DNA of 64,000 nucleotides, from positions 1,550,001-1,614,000 of the forward strand of contig OZ219783.1 in NCBI GenBank assembly GCA_964291305.2, in the 5' to 3' direction. Positions 41,219 to 50,155 of the stretch are shown here, piece after piece; position 1 is the first letter of the stretch, and every line of letters begins with the position of its first letter. A program made the position numbers and the translations under genes. Below the pieces are notes generated by a model that was given only the letters and a program-made list of their open reading frames with translations, was not told where the DNA came from and ran no database searches. This DNA is from VXNF01 sp964291305. Its GTDB lineage: Bacteria; Actinomycetota; Acidimicrobiia; Acidimicrobiales; CATQHL01.

Positions 41219-43747
41219 ATGTCAATACCAAGGGCCGAGCCACGCGGATCAACTCCCCTTCCCGAACGCTCTCGGGTTGTGATCATCGGCGGGGGCATCA
41301 CGGGCGCCAGCCTGCTCTATCACCTGGCGGCTGAAGGCTGGACCGACACTGTCCTGGTCGAGAAAGCCGAGCTGAACTCTGGGTCTACCTGGCACGCCGC
41401 TGGTCAGATCACCCACTCGGTGTCAAGCTACACGTTGGCCACCTTCCGTAAGTACGCCTGCGAGCTGTATGCGGCACTGGAGGCCGAAACCGGGGTGGCC
41501 ACCAGCTGGCATCGCAGCGGCAGTTTACGAGTCGCTTACGAACCGATCGAAGTGGACTGGTTGCGGGGCCAGCTGGGTCTGGCCGAGTACGTGGGCAATG
41601 AGATGCACTGGGTGGACAAGGGCTTCATCGCCGAGAAGCACCCGTTTTATGACATCAATGAGATCGTCGGCGCCGTCTATACCCCCAACGACGGCCATGT
41701 CGATCCCAGCGGTGCGAGCAACGCCATGATCGCCGGTGCCCGGGCCGCCGGAGCTCGGGTCAGTCGCCGTAACCGGGTGTTGGGCATCGAACGGCGAGCC
41801 GGCGGCGGCTTTGATGTGATCACCGAGCAGGGCACGATAGAGGCCGAACATGTGGTCAACGCCGCCGGCTGCTATGCCCATCAGGTGGCTCAGCTGGTGG
41901 GGCTGTCGGTGCCGTTGGCCAACGCTCTACACACCTACCTGTTGACCACCCCGGTTCCCGAGTTTGCCCAACTCAACCAAGAGCTGCCGGTGGTGCGGGA
42001 TGACTACCTATCGGGCTATGTACGCCAGGAGCAGGAGTCTGGCCTGATCGGCATCTACGAGCAGGTCAACGCCGAAGCCGCCTGGCCCGAAGGGCCGGAT
42101 TGGTCACTGGAGAGCCCCCTGTTCCCGGCCGACTACGACCGCATCGGGTTGTGGCTAGCCCGGGCCTTCGAGCGTTTCCCCATCCTCGAACCCCAAGGGA
42201 TCAAGCAGGTAATTCGGGGCGCCATCGCCCACACCCCCGACGGCGAACCGCTGCTAGGACCGTCCGGGGTGCCCAACTTCTGGCAGCTGGCCGGAGTCCA
42301 GGTTGGCATCGCCGATGGGCCGGGCCTGGGTCGAGAGTTGGCCCGATGGATGGTGCACGGCGAAACCGAGGTCAGCGTGCGGGGCTATGACGCCCGCCGC
42401 TTCGGATTCGTTCCCCCCGAAGACGCGCTGCGCTACGGGCGGATCAAGGGCACCGAGGATTACCAATTTCGCCACCAGACCCCCATCCCCGGCCTTGAAC
42501 ACCCGGCCGAGCGCCCCTACCGCCCGTCGCCGTTGATCGAACGATTCGCCCAGCGGGGCGGGGTGTTCACCCAGGTTTACGGGTGGGAACGACCCAAATG
42601 GTTCCCTGGTGCTGCCGGACTGCCACAACGAGATGTGGTGGCTTTCGACCACACCGACTGGTTCGAACCGGTGCGGGAGGAATGCCGGGCGGTACGGGAA
42701 CGGGTCGGCATCCTGGATTCGACTGCCTTCGCCAAGTTTGAACTGGCCGGGTCAGAAGCAGTAGAGGTGCTAGACCGTTTGACCACCAACATCGTGCCTG
42801 CCGAGGGTCGGATCGGACTGACCTATCTGTTGACCCCGACCGGCCGCATCGAGGGCGAGATGACGGTTACCCGGTTCCCAGCCGACGAGCGGGGGGATCG
42901 CCTCTATTTGGTATCGGCCGCCGTGGCTGAGCAGAAGGACCGGGAGTACTTCGAGACCCATTGGCCTACCACGGTCAACGGTCGGCGGCTGGAGGCCGAA
43001 CTGCGGGTGGTGTCTGGCGAACTCGGTGTGCTCACCCTGGCCGGCCCGGCTAGCCGGGAGTTGCTGTCCCGCTGCACCGACGCCGACCTGTCCAATGAAG
43101 CCTTCGCCTGGCTCCAGGCTCGAGAGATCAAGGTGGCTGGTGTTGACGCATTGGCCCTACGGGTCGGTTTCGTCGGGGAACTCGGCTGGGAACTCCACGC
43201 CCCGATCGCTGAGCTTGGCAAGATCTACGACGCTGTGTGGTCGGCTGGGGCCGACTTGGGGGTGGCCAACGTCGGCAATCACGCCCTCGACTCGCTGCGC
43301 CTGGAGAAGGGCTATCGAATCAGTCGAGACCTGACCCATGATGTCGGCCCTGACGAGGCCGGACTCGACCGTTTCGTCAAGTCCAACCACTCGGCCAAGG
43401 TCGACTTCGTAGGTCGGGACGGCCTTTTGGCCCATCGAGCCGCGGCCGACTCGGGTACACACCCCTACCGTTGGCGACTGGCCTACCTAGCCGTCGAGAC
43501 CGACCGGGCCGAGGTTCACAGCAGCGACGCCGTCTACGCCGGGAACGGTTCGGGCATCCCAATCGGCCTGGTCACAACCGGGGCCTACGGTTACACGGTC
43601 GGCTACGGGTTGGCGTTCGCCTATCTGGCTACCGAGCACACCCGACCGGGCACCGAGTTATCGGTAAGGGTCCTGGGCGACCTCCGACCGGCCCGAGTGC
43701 TGGGAGAAGCGGCCTACGATCCAACCGGCGAGCGACTCCGCATGTAG
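41219..43747 (+). CDS. Dimethylglycine/sarcosine dehydrogenase-like flavoprotein with GcvT domain
   Basis: The 842-residue protein has an N-terminal FAD-binding DAO domain (VVIIGGGITGASLLYHLA near residue 20). The histidine of SGSTWHAAGQI is the usual covalent FAD site in DMGDH/SARDH. A C-terminal GcvT-like folate domain runs from about residue 430 to the end, with GELGWELHAP and LRLEKGYR. It oxidises N-methyl groups and hands the one-carbon unit to tetrahydrofolate. It is divergent from the M24-RpiR operon. The exact N-methyl substrate is unknown. Confidence 0.87.
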   Translation: MSIPRAEPRGSTPLPERSRVVIIGGGITGASLLYHLAAEGWTDTVLVEKAELNSGSTWHAAGQITHSVSSYTLATFRKYACELYAALEAETGVATSWHRSGSLRVAYEPIEVDWLRGQLGLAEYVGNEMHWVDKGFIAEKHPFYDINEIVGAVYTPNDGHVDPSGASNAMIAGARAAGARVSRRNRVLGIERRAGGGFDVITEQGTIEAEHVVNAAGCYAHQVAQLVGLSVPLANALHTYLLTTPVPEFAQLNQELPVVRDDYLSGYVRQEQESGLIGIYEQVNAEAAWPEGPDWSLESPLFPADYDRIGLWLARAFERFPILEPQGIKQVIRGAIAHTPDGEPLLGPSGVPNFWQLAGVQVGIADGPGLGRELARWMVHGETEVSVRGYDARRFGFVPPEDALRYGRIKGTEDYQFRHQTPIPGLEHPAERPYRPSPLIERFAQRGGVFTQVYGWERPKWFPGAAGLPQRDVVAFDHTDWFEPVREECRAVRERVGILDSTAFAKFELAGSEAVEVLDRLTTNIVPAEGRIGLTYLLTPTGRIEGEMTVTRFPADERGDRLYLVSAAVAEQKDREYFETHWPTTVNGRRLEAELRVVSGELGVLTLAGPASRELLSRCTDADLSNEAFAWLQAREIKVAGVDALALRVGFVGELGWELHAPIAELGKIYDAVWSAGADLGVANVGNHALDSLRLEKGYRISRDLTHDVGPDEAGLDRFVKSNHSAKVDFVGRDGLLAHRAAADSGTHPYRWRLAYLAVETDRAEVHSSDAVYAGNGSGIPIGLVTTGAYGYTVGYGLAFAYLATEHTRPGTELSVRVLGDLRPARVLGEAAYDPTGERLRM

Positions 43748-43806
43748 CGGTCAGGATTTGTGCGAGGGTGCACCAAACGGAAGCCGAAAGCGTGCAGAAT
43801 CAGTAG

Positions 43807-44895
43807 ATGACTGTCAGATCGGCTATCTCTTTGTTCTCTGGTGCCGGCGGGCTCGACCTTGGGGTCGAGACTGCAGGCTTCTCGACGCTCGCAGCCGTCG
43901 AGTGGGACGAAGACGCCGCCGACACGCTGGAGAAGAACGCTCCTGCTTATTTTCCTGAGCTTCGAGAGGTGGTAAGAGGCGACCTATTTCCGCTGGCCGT
44001 CTCACAATCCTTGGGGATTTCGACTAGAGACATCCTCCGCTCCGCTGGACTTGGGAGTCGTGACCGACCGGATCTGCTTGTCGGTGGGCCTCCATGCGTG
44101 GCTTTCTCGAAGTCTGGCTTCTGGCTCGAGTGGAAACGCGACGGAATCGATCCTGCTGCAAGCTTGCTGCAGTCATATACCCGTGTGCTTGCGGAGGCCC
44201 GGCCCCGCTTCTTCATCTTCGAGAACGTCTATGCGCTGACTTTCAACAACAAGGCAAGCCGGCCAGCTTTCGACCGCCTACTAGCAGAGATCGAAAACGC
44301 GGGGTACCGCTACCGCTGGGAGGTGCTCAACTCCGCTGACTACGGCGTGCCCCAAGCCCGCCCTCGACTTTTCGTTGTCGGCAGCCTTAAGCAGGAAAAG
44401 CTTCCCGAATTGCCCCTACCGACCCATTTCGGCCAGTGGGAACGCCGGAAAAGCGTTCGAGGAGATTTTCCTCATGTCACCGCTGGTGATGTTCTCGCGG
44501 GCCTGTTCACCGAGCCCGAGCGCGAAGAGGTCATCCGAGGATCGTGGGGTCACCTGCTCCCCGAGATCCCTCCAGGAGACAACTACCTCTACTTCACCGC
44601 CGAACGCGGTCACCCCGAACCTGTCTTCAAATGGCGATCCCGGTATTGGTCATTTCTACTGAAGCTTCACCCTGACAAGCCGTCACCGACGATCCAAGCC
44701 CAGCCAGGTCCGAACGTCGGACCTTTTCACTGGCACAATCGGCGTCTGCGGGTACCCGAACTTCGCCGGCTGTTCACGTTTCCAGATGACTACACATTCG
44801 TAGGCCGGCGCGCGTCAGTGCAATCCCAACTTGGGAATTCAGTGCCACCCCTTCTGGCACAGCAAGTAGCTGAGCAGATCGCCGTCAACTGCTGA
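43807..44895 (+). CDS. DNA (cytosine-5) methyltransferase of a type II R-M system
   Basis: The 362-residue C5-methyltransferase shows motif I (LFSGAGGLDLGVETAGF, residues 9-25), the catalytic Pro-Cys motif IV (GGPPCVAFSKSG, Cys97), ENV motif VI, the VPQARPRLFVVG motif VIII and motif X (QLGNSVPPLLA). The target recognition region is roughly residues 200-300. The recognition sequence cannot be predicted here. The TGA overlaps the ATG of a ten-codon mini-ORF that leads to the nuclease gene. Codon use appears slightly less GC-rich than in the neighbours. Confidence 0.9.
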   Translation: MTVRSAISLFSGAGGLDLGVETAGFSTLAAVEWDEDAADTLEKNAPAYFPELREVVRGDLFPLAVSQSLGISTRDILRSAGLGSRDRPDLLVGGPPCVAFSKSGFWLEWKRDGIDPAASLLQSYTRVLAEARPRFFIFENVYALTFNNKASRPAFDRLLAEIENAGYRYRWEVLNSADYGVPQARPRLFVVGSLKQEKLPELPLPTHFGQWERRKSVRGDFPHVTAGDVLAGLFTEPEREEVIRGSWGHLLPEIPPGDNYLYFTAERGHPEPVFKWRSRYWSFLLKLHPDKPSPTIQAQPGPNVGPFHWHNRRLRVPELRRLFTFPDDYTFVGRRASVQSQLGNSVPPLLAQQVAEQIAVNC

Positions 44896-44927
44896 TGACG
44901 GTAGTGACCTTAGCCTCGCAGCCGTGA
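44895..44927 (+). other. Mini-ORF linking methyltransferase and nuclease genes
   Basis: An ATG at 44895 overlaps the methyltransferase stop (TGATG) and opens MTVVTLASQP, whose TGA at 44925-44927 overlaps the nuclease GTG (GTGA). The element could keep nuclease translation low and dependent on the methyltransferase. Alternatively the two overlaps are coincidental. Confidence 0.4.
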
Positions 44928-46096
44928 CCCAACTAGCAGGGCGAAGCTACATCCCAAAGCTCTACCGAATCTCAGGTTCCCGGAGCGCGGTTGTGAACCT
45001 ACTTTGCAACGCAATCACAATGAGCGGCGGGCGACTCATCTCGTGCACCTACCCGGATCGGATGGTGGCGCCGATCTTCCTGGGGGCCGAGGACGTCAAC
45101 GGACACCGCTACGGCCTCCTTACCTACCCTTTTACGACGACTCGCCGAGCCACAAAGAACCGTTCGCTCACCGAACACAGGTTTCAGATTAGATTCGGGG
45201 ATCCCAAGCGGGTAAGAGAAGAGGCGAATCCCCTGGCACACGATCCGGCTGGCGTGGATATCACGCTGGTGCTGGCCGTAGATCCCGAACTAAAGATCCT
45301 GGTTGGCCTAGATCCCTTGGTTTACGCGAACCTCCCCATGGGAATCTCGGGCTACTACCGAGATGAGAATGCCGAAGCAGTCCTCAAGGACGGTTGGGCC
45401 GTTTGGGCCCGGGAGAAGACCAATCTGCGAACGCTTCACGGCGAGGGATGGGTAGGTATAGAGTCAATCGTCGGCTTTACACCCGATCGGTTCCTCGACT
45501 ACGCGCGCTTCGAAGCATTGGCCACAAGCCTGGGTCTCGACAGCGGACTCCGCCCCACTCTGGCAGATCAGTTCACCAAAGGGAAGATCGGCAGACATGA
45601 CCTAGAGAAGTTGTTCGGGCTCGATGCGGCAACGATCCTAGACATCGTTGAATCGAACTTCCGGCTAGGTGTAGCAGTCCGCGGGAGCGTTGCAGAACAC
45701 CACCTTGGGAGATTGCTCCGAGACGATCCTGCGGTCGCCGGCTACGCGGCCATCGACGAGGATGGAATGCCGGACTTCCGAATCGAGACACATGAGGGCC
45801 ACGACTTCACAATCGAGTGCAAGAACGCCCTGCGCGAGACCTACAAGGACGGCGACGCAAAGGTCGAAACCCAGAAGACGCGGGACTCGGGAGCAGGACG
45901 GAACTACCCTTTCGATACGTTCGACATCGTCGCAGCGTGCATGTTCTCCGTGACTGGGCGCTGGACTTTCCGGTTCAAGTGGGCCAGAGATCTTACACCG
46001 TGGCGCAAGAACCCGCAGAGAATCGGCGCGATCCAGCGCATCGACGATTCCTGGTCGAATTCGCTGAGCGAGCTGCTCCGTTCTCGGCCTAAGTAA
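44924..46096 (+). CDS. Putative type II restriction endonuclease (PD-(D/E)XK-like)
   Basis: The 390-residue protein directly follows the C5-methyltransferase. Near residue 284 it shows a nuclease-like core: Asp284 in GMPDFRIE, then Glu298 and Lys300 in FTIECKN, the spacing expected for a PD-(D/E)XK catalytic site. The first 250 residues are not recognised and may hold the DNA-binding part. Assignment rests on the motif and the methyltransferase partner. Start is GTG without a Shine-Dalgarno sequence, coupled through a mini-ORF. Confidence 0.72.
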   Translation: MTQLAGRSYIPKLYRISGSRSAVVNLLCNAITMSGGRLISCTYPDRMVAPIFLGAEDVNGHRYGLLTYPFTTTRRATKNRSLTEHRFQIRFGDPKRVREEANPLAHDPAGVDITLVLAVDPELKILVGLDPLVYANLPMGISGYYRDENAEAVLKDGWAVWAREKTNLRTLHGEGWVGIESIVGFTPDRFLDYARFEALATSLGLDSGLRPTLADQFTKGKIGRHDLEKLFGLDAATILDIVESNFRLGVAVRGSVAEHHLGRLLRDDPAVAGYAAIDEDGMPDFRIETHEGHDFTIECKNALRETYKDGDAKVETQKTRDSGAGRNYPFDTFDIVAACMFSVTGRWTFRFKWARDLTPWRKNPQRIGAIQRIDDSWSNSLSELLRSRPK

Positions 46097-46151
46097 AATG
46101 TCGTGTTCTCACGTCGTCGGTGCGAAAACCTTTCCAAGCGAGGAAGCCCCC

Positions 46152-46973
46152 TCAACCAATCTGGGGAAAGAGCGTCGCAACCAGAGCGTTGCGGCGCTGC
46201 GGGCGCCAGTTCAGTTGGCGTCTCAGCACCCGGTTCCATTTGTTGGCTGCGAGCGTTGGGTCTAACGCCGCCATACCAGTGCAGTATTTGCTGATAGTCG
46301 TGGGACGGTGCCCTGCCCGCCACAGGAGGTGATCGAAAGCGCACGGATGGGTAGTTGTCTTGGTCTCTATTAGCGTCACTGGTCCGAGAGAGAGTTCAGC
46401 TGCAAAGCCCCGCCACCGCAAGTCGGTGTCAATTGTGACGCGCGCCGCGTCGTCTAGATCCAGCAGCAGCGTGGCCCGCCGGTAGGTGGTCGTAAGCAAC
46501 GGCCAAAGGTCGCTGGCCACTGCGCTTGTTTGCCCGATCGTCTCCACGAAGGCTTGACCGTCGGCCGTGAGACCGCTCTCCTCTGCCGGATCGCAGGTCA
46601 GGCGGTGCTTTACCGTGCGTCCGCGACCGTCGCGGGTCTTGACCTCGAGCATGCACAGCTGAGTGTCTAGGTAGTGCCGCGTCCGCACCTTGAAGCGTGA
46701 CGGTCGGCGATGGGCGGCACCGAAGTAGGAGTCCAGCTCAGAAGTATCGAAGTAGGTGGATCGGTAGGAGAACTGCTTGCGGTCGCCAATAGTAAGGACT
46801 CGACAGCCAGCGTCGAGCGCCGAGACAAGGGCGGGAACAGCTGCGTTGGGTACGAGATATTTGCGGTCCTGGCGGGTCTGCAGGTCGGCTGTAGCGGTCA
46901 GCTCGCCAAGGCCGACCGGTGCAAGGTTCAGCAGCTCATCGGCGAGAGCCAGTTCTAGCGACCGGGCTTTCAC
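46152..46973 (-). CDS. VTC-domain protein (polyphosphate polymerase-like)
   Basis: The 273-residue protein has the CYTH/VTC fold: QDRKYLVP near residue 36, YRSTYFDTSELDSYF, RFKVRTRHYLDT and LEVKTRDGRGRTVKHRL. These are the basic and acidic strands that line the tunnel in VTC4-type polyphosphate polymerases. Its GTG overlaps the DUF4956 gene stop (GTGA), so the pair is co-translated. VTC, DUF4956 and CotH proteins are often encoded together in bacteria, which supports a shared role at the cell surface. Confidence 0.83.
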   Translation of the reverse strand: MKARSLELALADELLNLAPVGLGELTATADLQTRQDRKYLVPNAAVPALVSALDAGCRVLTIGDRKQFSYRSTYFDTSELDSYFGAAHRRPSRFKVRTRHYLDTQLCMLEVKTRDGRGRTVKHRLTCDPAEESGLTADGQAFVETIGQTSAVASDLWPLLTTTYRRATLLLDLDDAARVTIDTDLRWRGFAAELSLGPVTLIETKTTTHPCAFDHLLWRAGHRPTTISKYCTGMAALDPTLAANKWNRVLRRQLNWRPQRRNALVATLFPQIG

Positions 46974-47569
46974 GACTCGACTCCCCGGATGAAGCGGCCG
47001 CTCGGCTCGGCACTGGGGGAAGGGGAATCGCCTATCTCAAAGCGCACATCCACGTCGGTGGTGTCGTTGACCAGGTCTACCCGCCGCACGGTGATCTTAT
47101 GCACCTTGGCCTCCAGGAGGTCCTCGAGGTGCGCTATCAGTGCAGTCTCGTTGGTGAAGGCCTGGTCGAGGGTCATGCGCTGGGAGCGGTAGCGGGCTAG
47201 TAGCCGGCCGTGGTCACCAATGAACAGCGCCGCCAGAAGCGCAGCCATCAGCACCGGAGCCAGCCACATCGGCGAGGTTGGGACGCCGCCTAGCACCCCA
47301 AGAGCCAGCGAGACGAAATAGTAGGCGACCTCTGGCTGGTCCAGCTCGGCAGACCGCAGCCGGATAATCGACAACACGCCGAAGAGGCCCAGGCCAAGAC
47401 CAGCGGTGATGATGGTGGAGGTGAACGCTTCGGCGACAGCCAGCACGCCGATATTGACGCCCAGAAAGGACACGATCAGGTCACGTCGGCGGTGGCGGCG
47501 CAGGTACAACCCGAACGTCAGGATGGACACTGCCACCAGATTGAACACGATGGGGAGGATGGCGTTCAT
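46970..47569 (-). CDS. DUF4956 membrane protein
   Basis: The 199-residue protein has three to four N-terminal membrane segments (about 5-22, 32-50, 55-75, 95-120) and a cytoplasmic C-terminal part with VHKITVRRVDLVNDTTDVDVRFEI. This matches DUF4956, regularly found beside VTC-domain genes and thought to assist them at the membrane. It is the first gene of the pair and is divergent from the CotH-like gene. AAGG lies seven bases ahead of its ATG. Confidence 0.83.
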   Translation of the reverse strand: MNAILPIVFNLVAVSILTFGLYLRRHRRRDLIVSFLGVNIGVLAVAEAFTSTIITAGLGLGLFGVLSIIRLRSAELDQPEVAYYFVSLALGVLGGVPTSPMWLAPVLMAALLAALFIGDHGRLLARYRSQRMTLDQAFTNETALIAHLEDLLEAKVHKITVRRVDLVNDTTDVDVRFEIGDSPSPSAEPSGRFIRGVES

Positions 47570-47664
47570 CGGACCTTTTCTCCAGGGTAATTTGACGGTG
47601 AGTCAGTTCTACTGCGCTTTTTTGTGAAATTTCTGCGAGAGATCTTGGAATCCTCTGACTTCGG

Positions 47665-47683
47665 CTCACAGAGAACTCACAGA
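47665..47683. promoter_or_regulatory. 11-bp-spaced direct repeat in the DUF4956/cotH divergent region
   Basis: CTCACAGA occurs at 47665-47672 and again at 47676-47683, exactly 11 bp apart. This is the arrangement bound by OmpR/PhoB-type regulators, and such a regulator is encoded in the same transcription unit (49463). A hairpin CGCCA-AATC-TGGCG lies at 47699-47712, between this site and the cotH Shine-Dalgarno sequence. Confidence 0.45.
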
Positions 47684-47741
47684 CGGATCGAAGAAAATCG
47701 CCAAATCTGGCGGGTTTGATGTACCCAGCCAGGAGGTGCGC

Positions 47742-49466
47742 ATGAAAATTCGAATCACTCTCGCCGCATTCGTCACTGCAACACTTCTGCTAGTCGGTTG
47801 CGGAGGTGATACCCCCCCTGATAACGCCGAGCGCGGCACGGGCGTCACCGACGAGGTTGCGCTCTTCGATGCAGCGACCGTCCATGAGGTTCAACTCACC
47901 TTTGACCAGGCTGACTACGACGCAATGCTTGAGGAGCTGGCGGAATCCGGTGAGAAGACCTGGATCGACGTAACCGTCTCCATCGATGGGGTCACCTACG
48001 AACATGCAGGCGCCCGCTTGAAGGGCAACTCGTCTCTCGCTGGTCTAGTCGGCGGATTCGGAGGCCCGATTGACGGCTTCCCAGACGACTTCTCAGACTA
48101 CTCAGTTGACCAAGACAGCTACTCAGTTGCCGAAGACGGCTACTCGGTCGAAGCAGAGGTTGAGCTGCTTGACATGTGCTTCTACTACGAGTTCAAGCGG
48201 GAAATGGCCAATGGGGAAATGGTCAATCTGGGGCCTCAACCTTTTGGTGATGACGGCGTGCTACCCGACTTTGACTACGAGTCTGCAGCCACCGATGGGG
48301 GCCGGCCGGAGGGGTTCGTCGAAGTAGTCGAACCATGGGGTCCTGAAGATGAAGTATCAGCGGAGAGGCCTGAAAAGTTACCGTGGCTAATTCGCCTCGA
48401 CCGGTTTGTAGAGGGTCAACAGCACCAGGGATATGCAGACATCGTGATCCGTTCGAATTTCAGCAAGACATCACTCAACGAGGCGTTAGCGCTGGATCTG
48501 CTGGAGCAGGCTGGGCTGGCATCGCAAGCTGCAGCCCACGTGCGGTTTACGGTCAAAGGCGGCGAGTCGGCGCTGCGACTGATGATCGAACACCCCTCCG
48601 ACGACGCCTGGCAAGATCGCAATTTCGCCCAGGCCGGAGCGCTCTACAAGGCCGAGAGCACCGGCGACTGGTCGTACCGGGGAGACAAACCGGCGGCCTA
48701 CGACGAAGTCTTCGACCAGGAGGGTGGTAGAAAAGTTGCCGACCTCACGCCGCTAATCGAGTTCCTCGAGTTCGTCAACGAAGCCGATGACGCCACATTT
48801 GCCGCCGAACTGCCCGAACGACTTGATGTCGAGTCCTTCGCCACCTACTTGGCCATGATGGAGTTGCTGCATAACTGGGATGACATCGACGGTCCGGGCA
48901 ACAACGCCTACCTTTGGTGGGACCGCGAGTCAGCCCAGTTCAGCGTTGTTCCCTGGGACATGAACTTAGCCTTAGACGGTTTCGCCGGTGGATTCGAGGG
49001 TACCGAAGTCACCGTTTATTATGGAGAGCCGCCTGAAGACTTCGAACCGCTAAAGGGGTTTGAGCCGCCGGAGGACTTCGAACTGCCCGAGTGGGCGAAA
49101 CCGTCGGGAGACTTTGAGTTGCCCGAGGATTTCGATTCGAGCCAGTGCGAGTTCGAGATCTGCGAGAATAAAAGCGACACTACAAGCGACACAGCGACGC
49201 CCTCGGCCGAGGATTTCGACCCTAGCCAGTGCGAATTTTGGGGATCGAATCCGCTGGTCAAACGCTTCCACGCCAACACAGAGCTGGAATCTCTGTACCA
49301 AGAGAAGCTGGAGGAGCTAAAGGCGAAACTCTTCGCAAGCCAGACTGCAGACAAGGTACTGGCGGCGCGTGTGGCCGTGCTGACAAAACAGGCGGCCGAT
49401 CTGGTGGAAACCGACATCATCCAACAAGAAGCAGACGCGATCACCCAGTTGCTGAGCCAAGAGTGA
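47742..49466 (+). CDS. CotH-like kinase-fold lipoprotein
   Basis: The 574-residue protein begins with a lipoprotein signal (TLLLVGCGG, Cys20). It then shows the CotH pattern: EVQLTFDQADYDAMLEEL, FVEGQQHQGYADIVIRSNF, LLHNWDDIDGPGNNAYLWWD and VPWDMNLALDGF. CotH proteins are atypical kinases that phosphorylate surface proteins. Two acidic low-complexity stretches are inserted, near residue 115 (repeated YSV-D/E units) and at about 425-500 (EDFELPE-like repeats). The ATG at 47742 has AGGAGG five bases ahead. The stop overlaps the response regulator start. Confidence 0.83.
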   Translation: MKIRITLAAFVTATLLLVGCGGDTPPDNAERGTGVTDEVALFDAATVHEVQLTFDQADYDAMLEELAESGEKTWIDVTVSIDGVTYEHAGARLKGNSSLAGLVGGFGGPIDGFPDDFSDYSVDQDSYSVAEDGYSVEAEVELLDMCFYYEFKREMANGEMVNLGPQPFGDDGVLPDFDYESAATDGGRPEGFVEVVEPWGPEDEVSAERPEKLPWLIRLDRFVEGQQHQGYADIVIRSNFSKTSLNEALALDLLEQAGLASQAAAHVRFTVKGGESALRLMIEHPSDDAWQDRNFAQAGALYKAESTGDWSYRGDKPAAYDEVFDQEGGRKVADLTPLIEFLEFVNEADDATFAAELPERLDVESFATYLAMMELLHNWDDIDGPGNNAYLWWDRESAQFSVVPWDMNLALDGFAGGFEGTEVTVYYGEPPEDFEPLKGFEPPEDFELPEWAKPSGDFELPEDFDSSQCEFEICENKSDTTSDTATPSAEDFDPSQCEFWGSNPLVKRFHANTELESLYQEKLEELKAKLFASQTADKVLAARVAVLTKQAADLVETDIIQQEADAITQLLSQE

Positions 49467-50155
49467 CCGACAGCCCCGTACCCCGTGTTTTGCTCGTAGA
49501 CGACGAGGAGAACATCCGTTACATAGTGAAGTTGGCGCTGGAGATGGCCGGCTTCGAAGTGGCAGTCGCCGAGTGCGGGGCCGAGGTCATCGGGCTGGTG
49601 AGCAGTTTCCAACCGCGGGTCATCGTATTGGACATCATGCTTCCCGACATCGACGGATTCACGCTGTTGCGGCGTATCCGAGACCGGGGATGCAGCGCTC
49701 CCGTGGTGTTCCTCACGGCGCGCGACGGCACCGATGACCGTGTTCGCGGCCTGACGACCGGCGGCGCGGACTACGTAGTGAAACCCTTCGCCGTTGCCGA
49801 GCTGGTGGCGCGGGTCAAACTTCGTCTCAGCGATGGCGGCTCCAGCAACACTGGGCGAGCCCTGCGCTGCGCTGATCTCACCCTGGACGACGAGACGCGT
49901 CGGGTCACCCGGGCAGGCAAGATCGTGCACCTGTCGCCGACCGAGTACAAGCTGCTGCACTATCTCCTGGTGAACAGCGGGCGCGTACTGTCGCGGTACC
50001 AGATTTTGGATCATGTCTGGTCCTACGACTTCGACGGCAATTCCGCTGTCGTGGACACCTACATCAGCTATTTACGTCGCAAGATCGACCACGTCGAGCC
50101 GCGTCTAATCCAGACGATCCGCGGTATTGGGTTCTCTCTTCGAGTGGAAGCGTGA
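49463..50155 (+). CDS. OmpR-family response regulator
   Basis: The 230-residue regulator has a receiver domain (VLLVDDEENIR at 9-19, phosphorylated Asp57 in VIVLDIMLPD, Lys in VVKPFAVAEL) and a winged-helix DNA-binding domain (HLSPTEYKLLHYLLVNSGRV and VDTYISYLRRKID). It starts with GTG at 49463 inside the CotH gene stop (GTGA); a longer upstream frame is antisense-like noise. It forms a two-component system with the kinase encoded next. It may bind the 11-bp direct repeat upstream of cotH. Confidence 0.92.
   Translation: MTDSPVPRVLLVDDEENIRYIVKLALEMAGFEVAVAECGAEVIGLVSSFQPRVIVLDIMLPDIDGFTLLRRIRDRGCSAPVVFLTARDGTDDRVRGLTTGGADYVVKPFAVAELVARVKLRLSDGGSSNTGRALRCADLTLDDETRRVTRAGKIVHLSPTEYKLLHYLLVNSGRVLSRYQILDHVWSYDFDGNSAVVDTYISYLRRKIDHVEPRLIQTIRGIGFSLRVEA

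Noticed and set aside
49019..50014. Long minus-strand frame (331 codons) opposite cotH and the response regulator
   Set aside because: Antisense to clear genes; its Ser/Gly-rich end merely mirrors the acidic repeats of CotH.
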